The notes under the pieces were generated by a model. It was not told the origin of the DNA, ran no database searches, and saw only the letters and a list, made by a program, of their open reading frames with translations. Made by a program: the position numbers and the translations under genes. DNA of 9,001 nt, from positions 1 to 9,001 of the forward strand of contig JANPCR010000179.1 of assembly GCA_031431035.1 (NCBI GenBank). Direction: 5' to 3'. Source of the DNA: JANYCG01 sp031431035. GTDB lineage: Bacteria; Pseudomonadota; Gammaproteobacteria; Burkholderiales; Burkholderiaceae_C. Every line of letters begins with the position of its first letter. The first letter of the stretch is position 1. This document shows positions 1-5,191 of this stretch, piece by piece.

Positions 1-996
1 CAGCAAACCCGTGCCCACCATGGTTCTGAATGCCCAAAAAACGGGTCCGACGGGCGGGGCTTTGTCGCCAAACTCTTTGATGCCTTTAACTTCGCCGTTG
101 ATGTCATGCGTGAGGTAAAGCGAGGCTAGTTTGGGAATGGCAATCTCAAACTTGTTGGACTGCGTGGCTTTGTCCGGGATGGCAAACAGCACCGCAGGCG
201 CACCGCGCTGGGTGTCCCAAATGCCCTCCATCGCGGCAATTTTGGCGGGTTGGTGCTGCAAAGTGTTCAGGCCGTGCAGGTCGCCCACCAGAATTTGAAT
301 CGGTATCAATACGGCTGCCGTGTAAATGCCGACTTTCAGCACGGCCAGCACGTCTGGCCCCCGGTCGTTTTTAAGCCACCGAAACGCGCTGATACCCGCC
401 AGCAAGAACGACACCGTGAGGCCCGAGGCAATCAGCATGTGGGTCAGACGGTAGGGGAAGGACGGGTTAAAGATCACCTCCAACCAACTGGTCACGTGGG
501 CTTGGCCGTTGATCATTTCAAACCCGGCGGGCGTGTGCATCCACGAGTTCAGCGCAAGTATCCAGAAGGCCGACATGGTGGTGCCACCCGCCACCAGCAA
601 AGTCGCCAATGTGTGCACTCGCTCACTCACACGACCCCGCCCGAAAAGCATGATGCCCAGCATGGTGGCTTCCAGAAAGAAGGCCGTCAGCACTTCATAA
701 GCCAACAATGGCCCGGCCACATTGCCCACCGTGGTCATGAAACCCGGCCAGTTGGTGCCAAACTGAAAGCTCATGGTGATGCCGCTGACCACGCCCAAAG
801 CGAAGGTAAGCGCGAAAATTTTGATCCAGAACTGGTAGGCGTCCATCCAGTGCTGCTGTCCGGTGGCGGCAAAGCGGGTTTTGAAGAACAGCAAAGCCCA
901 ACCCATGGAAATGCTAATGGTGGGGAACAAAATGTGAAACGTCATGTTGGCCGCAAACTGAATGCGGGCCAACAGCACGGGGTCGAACGAGTCCAT
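1..996 (-). CDS. cydA: Cytochrome bd ubiquinol oxidase subunit I, CIO type (partial, N-terminal 332 residues)
   Basis: Subunit I of the membrane quinol oxidase that oxidises ubiquinol and reduces O2 to water without pumping protons. The reading frame starts at ATG 996 with AGAAGGA six bases upstream and stays open to the window edge, so the C-terminal third and any cydB lie outside. Visible landmarks match the family: His21 in the first helix (FHILFP, haem b595 ligand), Glu101 and Glu109 in AYEVLTAFFLEA (oxygen-site haem region), His186 in RLTHMLIAS (haem b558 ligand), and Lys252/Glu257 in the Q-loop, the same numbers as in E. coli CydA. The segment GDLHGLNTLQHQPAK is typical of the cyanide-insensitive oxidase (CioA) branch rather than the long-Q-loop enterobacterial form. 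Several hydrophobic helices are evident. It follows the regulator gene by 33 bp and is probably co-transcribed with it. A cioA name would be equally fair. Confidence 0.95.
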   Translation of the reverse strand, partial: MDSFDPVLLARIQFAANMTFHILFPTISISMGWALLFFKTRFAATGQQHWMDAYQFWIKIFALTFALGVVSGITMSFQFGTNWPGFMTTVGNVAGPLLAYEVLTAFFLEATMLGIMLFGRGRVSERVHTLATLLVAGGTTMSAFWILALNSWMHTPAGFEMINGQAHVTSWLEVIFNPSFPYRLTHMLIASGLTVSFLLAGISAFRWLKNDRGPDVLAVLKVGIYTAAVLIPIQILVGDLHGLNTLQHQPAKIAAMEGIWDTQRGAPAVLFAIPDKATQSNKFEIAIPKLASLYLTHDINGEVKGIKEFGDKAPPVGPVFWAFRTMVGTGLL

Positions 997-1029
997 GGCG
1001 ATTCCTTCTGAGCTTCTGTGAATGTCTGG

Positions 1030-1635
1030 TTATTCAATTTCAGGCTTTGGGGTTGGCGTTTTAGGGCTGGCATCACCGAAGACATTGGCCCCCAAAACTT
1101 GCTTCACCCGGTCTTTCATTTCCAGCATTTTTTGCACTTTGGAACCCATCTTCATCAGGCTGGCCAGGGTTTCGGAGTCCATTTTTTGCACGTCATCCAG
1201 CCAGTCGGTGACCATTTCAATGAACTCGTGCATTTGCCGCATGCGGGCCTGGGCGTGAATGTCCTCAAGGCCGCTGGGCTGCTCCATCAGCGCGTCGCGC
1301 AGCATCGACAGCGTGGGGTCGATCTCGCGTTTGCGCCGCTCGGCCGCCAAGGTTCTGAAAATCGCCCAAACGTCTTCAGGCGCCTGAAAGTACTCCCGCC
1401 GGTCGTTCGGCTGGTGAATCAGCTTGACCAAGCCCCAAGACTGCAATTCTTTCAAGCCCATGCTCACATTGGAGCGCGAAAAATTCAGCGCTTCGCCTAC
1501 TTCATCGGCATTGAGCGGCTTGGCGGCCACAAACAGCACCGCGTAAATTTGCCCCACCGTGCGGTTCACGCCCCAGCGGCTGCCCATTTCACCAAAGTGC
1601 AGGACGAATTTTTGAGTGAGTGGTGGCAGATTCAT
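1030..1635 (-). CDS. GbsR/MarR-family transcriptional regulator upstream of cytochrome bd
   Basis: A 201-residue DNA-binding protein. Residues about 28-85 form a MarR-like winged helix: a helix-turn-helix around LNADEVGEALNFSRSNVSMG, a second helix LKELQSWGLV, and a wing ending in NDRREYF. The FSRSNVSMGLKEL stretch is characteristic of the GbsR-type subgroup. Residues about 95-190 are charged helices that probably dimerise, followed by a Pro/Lys-rich tail. The gene lies immediately upstream of cydA on the same strand, so by position it is the likely regulator of the oxidase. The signal it senses cannot be read from the sequence. The ATG at 1635 is chosen because homologues begin near MNLPPLTQKF; the ribosome site is weak. 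Palindromic TTTCAG/CTGAAA sites overlap its predicted promoter, suggesting autoregulation. The regulatory role is inferred; the fold assignment is solid. Confidence 0.85.
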   Translation of the reverse strand: MNLPPLTQKFVLHFGEMGSRWGVNRTVGQIYAVLFVAAKPLNADEVGEALNFSRSNVSMGLKELQSWGLVKLIHQPNDRREYFQAPEDVWAIFRTLAAERRKREIDPTLSMLRDALMEQPSGLEDIHAQARMRQMHEFIEMVTDWLDDVQKMDSETLASLMKMGSKVQKMLEMKDRVKQVLGANVFGDASPKTPTPKPEIE

Positions 1636-1647
1636 AGGCTTTAATTT

Positions 1648-1745
1648 CTGAGTTTTCAGTATTGTCTGAAATTTCAGGAATTAATGCAAGCTGCTGGCCG
1701 GATGCTTGATGAGAGTTGAAGGCGATGGGGAAGATTTCTGAAATC
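1648..1745. promoter_or_regulatory. Cluster of TTTCAG/CTGAAA inverted repeats: candidate operator for the GbsR/MarR-like regulator
   Basis: CTGAAATTTCAG at 1666-1677 is a perfect palindrome. TTTCAG (1654-1659) and CTGAAA (1666-1671) form a second inverted pair with a 6-base gap, and GATTTC-T-GAAATC at 1733-1745 is a third symmetrical site. A near-match, CTGAGT, begins at 1648. Four exact copies of the same hexamer in about 90 bp immediately upstream of a MarR-fold gene is the pattern expected of its own operator. Another single TTTCAG lies at 1038-1043, in the end of the regulator gene just before cydA. That the regulator binds here is inference. Confidence 0.5.
1661..1689 (-). promoter_or_regulatory. 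Candidate sigma70 promoter of the regulator-cydA operon
   Basis: On the minus strand TTGCAT (complement of 1684-1689) and GACAAT (complement of 1661-1666) are separated by exactly 17 bases, and the predicted transcript start is about 20 bases before ATG 1635. The matches to consensus are only 3/6 and 4/6, so support comes mostly from spacing and position. A perfect 12-bp palindrome occupies the spacer, which suits repression by a dimeric regulator. Confidence 0.35.
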
Positions 1746-1778
1746 TGGCCGGCTATTTGCGTGCTTCGCCATGGATAA

Positions 1779-1855
1779 GCAACTCGCAATCTGTCGCCGT
1801 TCGGTCGCTAATCGGTCGCCAATCGCGCGTCAAGCGTTCGCAAAGGGTTCGCAAA
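1779..1855. repeat. Degenerate 11-bp tandem repeat array, seven units
   Basis: Units start at 1779, 1790, 1801, 1812, 1823, 1834 and 1845, each 11 bases, with an approximate consensus NNNNTCGCNAA. The best pairs are TCGGTCGCTAA/TCGGTCGCCAA (1801, 1812) and GCGTTCGCAAA/GGGTTCGCAAA (1834, 1845). The units at 1790 and 1823 are more diverged. The period is close to one DNA helical turn, so the CGC cores would face the same side of the helix. Whether this is a binding array, an iteron-like element or a decayed minisatellite cannot be told. Confidence 0.6.
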
Positions 1856-1856
1856 A

Positions 1857-1877
1857 TTGCTATATTATTAATAGCAA
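1857..1877. repeat. TTGCTAT-N7-ATAGCAA inverted repeat
   Basis: Perfect 7-bp arms at 1857-1863 and 1871-1877 flank the loop ATTATTA, directly following the 11-bp array. Short GCTAT...ATAGC dyads are, to my recollection, common dispersed intergenic elements in Comamonadaceae. This may be one of those, or an operator. There is no following T-run, so it is not an intrinsic terminator. Confidence 0.5.
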
Positions 1878-1944
1878 ACTATGACCATTATTCGGGAGCT
1901 AGATGCCTATTTTATCCAAAATTTTCCTAAAAACACGATTTTTG

Positions 1945-1976
1945 GCCAAATTTACCACAATTGTGGTAAATTTGGC
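1945..1976. repeat. Perfect 32-bp palindrome
   Basis: The left half, GCCAAATTTACCACAA (1945-1960), is followed directly by its exact reverse complement (1961-1976), with no spacer and no mismatch. It lies 180 bp upstream of the STAS gene start. Its size and perfection fit a high-affinity operator for a dimeric or tetrameric regulator. As RNA it would be a hairpin followed by TGTTTTTG, but no gene ends just upstream, so a terminator role is unlikely. It could extrude as a cruciform. Confidence 0.85.
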
Positions 1977-2051
1977 TGTTTTTGACAGTTTTGCAACCAA
2001 ACTGCTGTGCACCAAAAATCCTGCAAAAACCACAAAAACCGTACGGACAAG

Positions 2052-2083
2052 CCAATTTCAAGCGCCCCAAATTGGTGATTTGG
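2052..2083. repeat. CCAATTT/CCAAAT inverted repeats upstream of the STAS gene
   Basis: CCAATTT (2052-2058) pairs with AAATTGG (2069-2075) across 10 bases, and CCAAAT (2067-2072) pairs with ATTTGG (2078-2083) across 5 bases. The arms resemble the outer arms of the 32-bp palindrome (GCCAAATTT/AAATTTGGC), so they may be weaker sites for the same protein. The region lies 70-105 bp before the STAS start codon. Binding is inference. Confidence 0.4.
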
Positions 2084-2156
2084 CACGCCATTTCGCAAAA
2101 TCCCCCGTTACACTGAAACTGCGTTCGACTAGAAACCCAAGGCAAGGAAACCCCAC

Positions 2157-2501
2157 ATGTCCATCAGCCACACCGACATCGGCGACGACTTACGCCGCAT
2201 TCTGATCACCGGTCGCCTTGATTTGCCAGGCACCGATTCGGTTGCCAAAGAGCTTGAAACACTGACTTCAGCGCCTAAAAAAGCGGTGGTGATTGACCTG
2301 GCGTCACTGCGGTTTCTGGCGTCCATCGGTATCAGCACGCTGATCGTCAGCGCCAGGGCAGTCCACCAGCGCGGGGGCAAAATGGCCTTGGTCGTGCAAA
2401 ACAACTCGACCGTGAAAATGAGCCTGGAAGCCACTGGCGTTGACGAGCTGATTCCGATCTTCGACAACCTGGCCGAAGCCGAGAAGTCGGCCCGTGGGTG
2501 A
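2157..2501 (+). CDS. STAS-domain anti-anti-sigma-type antagonist (RsbV/SpoIIAA/BtrV-like)
   Basis: A 114-residue single-domain STAS protein covering almost the full length of the family. The N-terminal strands (RRILITGRLDLPGTDSV) are followed by the conserved strand and loop VVIDLASLRFLASIGIST. Ser56 in LASIG occupies the position of the phosphorylated serine of SpoIIAA (Ser58), although the preceding Asp is Ala here. In partner switching the unphosphorylated form binds the HATPase kinase and frees that kinase's client. The ATG at 2157 has AAGGAAA seven bases upstream. It is the first gene of a three-gene plus-strand operon, 37 bp before the kinase gene. Its partner is expected to be the next gene product. 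The cellular client of the switch is not encoded nearby. Confidence 0.88.
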   Translation: MSISHTDIGDDLRRILITGRLDLPGTDSVAKELETLTSAPKKAVVIDLASLRFLASIGISTLIVSARAVHQRGGKMALVVQNNSTVKMSLEATGVDELIPIFDNLAEAEKSARG

Positions 2502-2528
2502 CAGGGCATTTACCTGACGTGCCGAGCC

Positions 2529-2558
2529 GTGACGCCGCGTGACTCAGCGTGACTCAGC
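2529..2558 (+). repeat. Three 10-bp tandem repeats (GTGACKCMGC) spanning the kinase start codon
   Basis: GTGACGCCGC (2529-2538) is followed by two identical copies of GTGACTCAGC (2539-2548 and 2549-2558). Each unit begins with GTG, and because the unit is 10 bases long the GTGs fall in three different frames. Only the middle GTG (2539) is in frame with the kinase. A gain or loss of one unit would shift which GTG is in frame or alter the leader length. Confidence 0.75.
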
Positions 2559-3024
2559 GCATTGCTACACCCCGCAATTGCAAGTGCGAGTGCCAGCCTT
2601 TGACGAACTGACGGTGGCGCCCCATGGCGCAGACGTCCGTCGAGCTTCAGATTGGCTCGACGCGGTCTGCCCGCCGCGGGGTGTGCCACTGGCCAATGTG
2701 GATCGGCTGTTGGTGTCGTTGAACGAAGTGCTGGCCAATGTCATCGCGCACAGCGGTGCCGCCGCCAAATCGTCCCCAGTTGGCTTGCGGCTTGACGTGG
2801 TTTGCCATGCCAACGGCGGGCAAGCGAGCGTGATCGTCACTGACACCGGGCGCCCCTTCAACCCTTTGACCGTGGCACCCAGCCAACCCGCCCAAACACT
2901 GGATAAAGCCACAGCGGGTGGCCGCGGTTTGCTGATGATTCACCATTTTTCCGATTGGCTCTCTTACGACCATGTCGATGGACGCAACCAATTCACCTTT
3001 GGCGTGCGCTGGGGGCAAATGTGA
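2539..3024 (+). CDS. HATPase_c anti-sigma-type serine kinase (RsbW/SpoIIAB/BtrW-like)
   Basis: A 161-residue GHKL-fold kinase. The N-box is LVSLNEVLANVIAHSG, with Glu63 and Asn67 (base catalysis and Mg2+). The G1 box VTDTGRPFNP contains Asp102 and Gly104 (adenine contact), and the G2 box is GGRGLLMIHHFSD (Gly127, Gly128, Gly130). In partner switching such kinases phosphorylate the STAS partner on serine and alternately bind a client, classically a sigma factor. The start is GTG 2539: an in-frame stop at 2530 excludes anything further upstream, and later GTGs (2584, 2590) have no ribosome site either. The 2539 ribosome site is itself poor, so expression may depend on coupling to the STAS gene 37 bp upstream. 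The stop codon overlaps the next start (GTGA). The function is well supported by motifs; the client is unknown. Confidence 0.88.
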   Translation: MTQRDSAHCYTPQLQVRVPAFDELTVAPHGADVRRASDWLDAVCPPRGVPLANVDRLLVSLNEVLANVIAHSGAAAKSSPVGLRLDVVCHANGGQASVIVTDTGRPFNPLTVAPSQPAQTLDKATAGGRGLLMIHHFSDWLSYDHVDGRNQFTFGVRWGQM

Positions 3025-4310
3025 CTGAGCTGCCCTCATCGCAGTTCTCACGGCTTGACGAGCGCCGTGCGGCGAACCTTGAGGTCGTCCACGAACGCCG
3101 GGGGCCAGAGCGGCGAACAGAAGACTTTCGGTGGATTGCCCTGTTCAGCGACAGCGACCCCGTCGAACTGGCCAGCGCCCTAGCCGATTGCGAGGTGCTG
3201 GCACTGCCCGCTGGCAAGGTTTTGTTGCGCTATGGCGCACCCAATCAGAATGTGTTTATCTTGCTGTCGGGCCGCTTGTCAGTCCATTTGGGGCCAGATG
3301 CCCAACCCGCGCCTGGCATCTCCATTTTTCCGGGTGAATGTGTGGGCGAGCTGTCCGCCATCGACGCCAAGCCCATCTCGGCGCTGGTGCTGGCCGCCAC
3401 CGATGTGCGCGTGTTGCGGCTCAGTGGCCAGGTGTTTTGGAAGCGCCTGATCAAGCTGCGCGGCGTGCCCGAAAACCTGATGACCACGCTGTCCGAGCGC
3501 ATGCGCCGCTCCAACACCATTGCGCTTGAAATGCAGCGCGAACGGCTCGAACTCAACCATTTGAGGAAAGAGCTGGACGTGGCGCGTCAGTTGCAGGCGA
3601 GCATGCTGGCCCTGCAACGCCCGCTGTTCGCGGGACGCACTGACATTGAGGCGTGTGGCTTCATGGAACCGGCCTCCAAAGTGGGCGGCGACCTGTTTGA
3701 CGCTTTTTTTGTGGACAGCCGCACCCTGTTTATTTGCGTGGGTGATGTCTCGGGGCACGGCATTGCCGCCGCCTTGTTCATGGTGCGGGTGATTGGCTTG
3801 TTGCGCAACCTGGCAATGGGCAGCCTGCAACCCGAAAAAATCCTGGAAACCCTGAACGACCGGCTGTGCATTGGCAACGACGCCAACCTGTTTGTCACCG
3901 TGTTTTGCGGGTTTTTGGATGTGACGACTGGCCAGTTGGTGTATTCAAGCGCGGGGCATTGCCCGCCCATGGTCTGCAGCGGCAGCGCGGACGGCCAGGC
4001 GGTGCTGTTGCCTGTGCCCAGGGGCATTTTGGCGGGTGCTGCCAGTGGGCGGCAGTACACCAGTATGTGGCACCAACTTGGCATTGGCGAGACGCTTTTG
4101 TGCTACACCGACGGCTTGACCGAAGCTGAAAACCCGGCGGGCGAGCCGTTTTCCGAGCAGGGTTGCCTCAATTTTTTACTCAAGGCTCGGGCCAATCCCT
4201 TGCCCGACCTGCTGGACGCCATGTACGAACAGGTGGTGAGCCACACGGGCTTGAGACACCCAGCCGATGACTGCACGATTTTGGCGGTGCGACGGCTGGC
4301 GCCACAGTAG
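3021..4310 (+). CDS. PP2C-family (SpoIIE/RsbU-type) serine phosphatase with N-terminal cNMP-binding-like domain
   Basis: A 429-residue protein, starting at GTG 3021, whose first base precedes the kinase stop (TGA 3022-3024). GGGGG lies just upstream, and homology does not require the longer frame from 2955. Residues about 45-150 resemble a cyclic-nucleotide-binding beta-roll (VFILLSGRLSV, then FPGECVGELSAID), but the phosphate-binding Arg expected after GEL is missing, so cAMP binding is doubtful. A helical linker (about 155-200, ending ELDVARQLQASML) leads to the SpoIIE-type phosphatase: KVGGDLFDAF (Asp224), GDVSGHGIAAA (Asp242), SSAGHCPP, LLCYTDGLTEAE and ADDCTILAVRR, giving a complete set of metal-site acidic residues. 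It should dephosphorylate the STAS protein, thereby switching the module on in response to an unknown signal at the N-terminal domain. Similar to RsbU and BtrU in role. Confidence 0.88.
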   Translation: MTELPSSQFSRLDERRAANLEVVHERRGPERRTEDFRWIALFSDSDPVELASALADCEVLALPAGKVLLRYGAPNQNVFILLSGRLSVHLGPDAQPAPGISIFPGECVGELSAIDAKPISALVLAATDVRVLRLSGQVFWKRLIKLRGVPENLMTTLSERMRRSNTIALEMQRERLELNHLRKELDVARQLQASMLALQRPLFAGRTDIEACGFMEPASKVGGDLFDAFFVDSRTLFICVGDVSGHGIAAALFMVRVIGLLRNLAMGSLQPEKILETLNDRLCIGNDANLFVTVFCGFLDVTTGQLVYSSAGHCPPMVCSGSADGQAVLLPVPRGILAGAASGRQYTSMWHQLGIGETLLCYTDGLTEAENPAGEPFSEQGCLNFLLKARANPLPDLLDAMYEQVVSHTGLRHPADDCTILAVRRLAPQ

Positions 4311-4325
4311 GCAGCCGTTCAGAGA

Positions 4326-5084
4326 TTAGCTTTCCAGGGGCTCAATCTGAATCCGCGTGCCGAGCACGTCAAAGGATTGCTCGCTTTGGGGCAAGCCCGC
4401 CTTTCGCGCCCCCGCCAAAACTGCCGCTGGGTCTGCCACCAGCAAGGTGAAACCTGCCACTCCAGCAGCGCCAGCAACTGCTTTGGCCGTCTTCACATCG
4501 ACAAAACCGCCCTGTAGCTGCAAACGCCAGCCACGTTCTGAAGCAACTGGGGAAGGCAAATCAAACACCTGCGCCCAGCGCTGGGCGACCGCCTGCGCAT
4601 CAAGGGCTTGCAAAGTGATGCCACGAATGCGCTGGCGGCCTGCCAAACCAGGGGCGACCTTCCAGTTTGGCCCACCCCAGCGCCAGGATGCGGCTGGCCG
4701 CGGCTCATCCACCGAAACCAGCGCGCAACCGACATCTTTGGGGTGCAAATGCGCGGCGGTGATGTCGTCAAACGCCGTGTTCCAGATCGTGCGCACACCC
4801 AGACTCGCCCAACGCGCGCGCTCGCGGGCGAAATCATCGGTTTGCAGCAACAACATGTAGCCACTGTCACCGTGCCGGTCCAAATGGCGACCACAAGCCG
4901 TGCCCGCCTGGTTCGGGGAAATCACCTCAATGAACTGATCACCGAACGTGAACACCGCGTTGTCGATGCCAAATTCCGCAACTCCCGGGTCGGGGAATGG
5001 TTAGCCCAAACCCAAAACCTGTGTCAGCAGATCGCTGGCAGCTTGCAAATCACGGGCGGCAAAAACGATTTGGCGGATGCGCAT
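4326..5084 (-). pseudogene. VOC-superfamily (glyoxalase-fold) protein, interrupted by an in-frame stop
   Basis: From ATG 5084 the frame encodes MRIRQIVFAARDLQAASDLL and then QVLGLG, a standard first strand and helix of a VOC module. It then hits TAA at 5001-5003 (codon 28) and continues without shift as PFPDPGVAEFGIDNAVFTFG to the stop at 4326. Read through, the protein would have 252 positions and two VOC-like halves (about 1-125 and 130-252, the second beginning near IRGITLQALDAQAV). The residue before PFPDPG is often acidic in such proteins, so a single GAA-to-TAA change would explain the stop. The remaining open frame could only begin at GTG 4955, with no ribosome site and without the first strand and helix. 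The substrate is unknown. It converges on the phosphatase gene with a 15-bp gap. A sequencing error is the main alternative. Confidence 0.75.
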
Positions 5085-5091
5085 GGTGGGC

Positions 5092-5123
5092 TTACGGTGG
5101 ATTACGGTGGATAGTGGGGGGGG
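5092..5123. repeat. Tandem TTACGGTGGA repeat and G8 tract upstream of the VOC pseudogene
   Basis: TTACGGTGGA occurs twice in tandem at 5092-5101 and 5102-5111, and is followed by eight consecutive G at 5116-5123. On the coding strand of the VOC gene these lie 8-40 bases upstream of ATG 5084, where no clear ribosome site is seen. The tract may vary in length by slippage or be read inaccurately. Confidence 0.7.
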
Positions 5124-5191
5124 TGAAATGGATTTTAGGGTTCCAGCAATTTAGTTTGCGCACTTCTGAACGATGGTGTCGGAAGTCATAT

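Larger units (their letters stand above)
1636..2156. other. Divergent intergenic region, no credible gene
   Basis: This 521-bp stretch separates the minus-strand regulator-cydA operon from the plus-strand partner-switching operon. Two open frames cross it (minus 1589-1789 and plus 1903-2205), but both overlap the ends of recognisable genes, show no family features and run through palindromic DNA, so they are not called. It holds, in order: operator-like TTTCAG repeats, an 11-bp tandem array, an AT-rich hairpin, a perfect 32-bp palindrome, and further CCAAAT-type inverted repeats. A consensus -35 hexamer TTGACA sits at 1982-1987 just right of the palindrome, but no good -10 follows at 16-18 bases, so the promoter of the plus-strand operon is not identified. 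Confidence 0.7.

Noticed and set aside
250..1011. Long plus-strand open frame (253 codons)
   Set aside because: Antisense to cydA, which has all expected haem-ligand motifs; the translated product is low-complexity His/Gln/Arg-rich, typical of a shadow frame.
1018..1644. 208-codon plus-strand open frame
   Set aside because: Antisense over the full regulator gene, whose helix-turn-helix is recognisable; His/Gln-rich shadow.
1589..1789. 66-codon minus-strand open frame upstream of the regulator
   Set aside because: It overlaps the 5' end of the regulator out of frame and covers the operator-like repeats; no family features.
1982..1987. TTGACA as the -35 of the STAS operon promoter
   Set aside because: No acceptable -10 hexamer lies 16-18 bases downstream, so it is mentioned only as context.
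1903..2205. 100-codon plus-strand open frame in the intergenic region
   Set aside because: It runs through the 32-bp palindrome, overlaps the well-supported STAS start in another frame, lacks a good ribosome site and shows no domain-like composition.
2955..3020. Longer N-terminus for the phosphatase from ATG 2955
   Set aside because: It would overlap the kinase G2-box region by 70 bp with a non-domain peptide; GTG 3021 gives the classic GTGA coupling and has GGGGG upstream.
3279..3830. 183-codon minus-strand open frame
   Set aside because: Antisense to the phosphatase; no recognisable motif.
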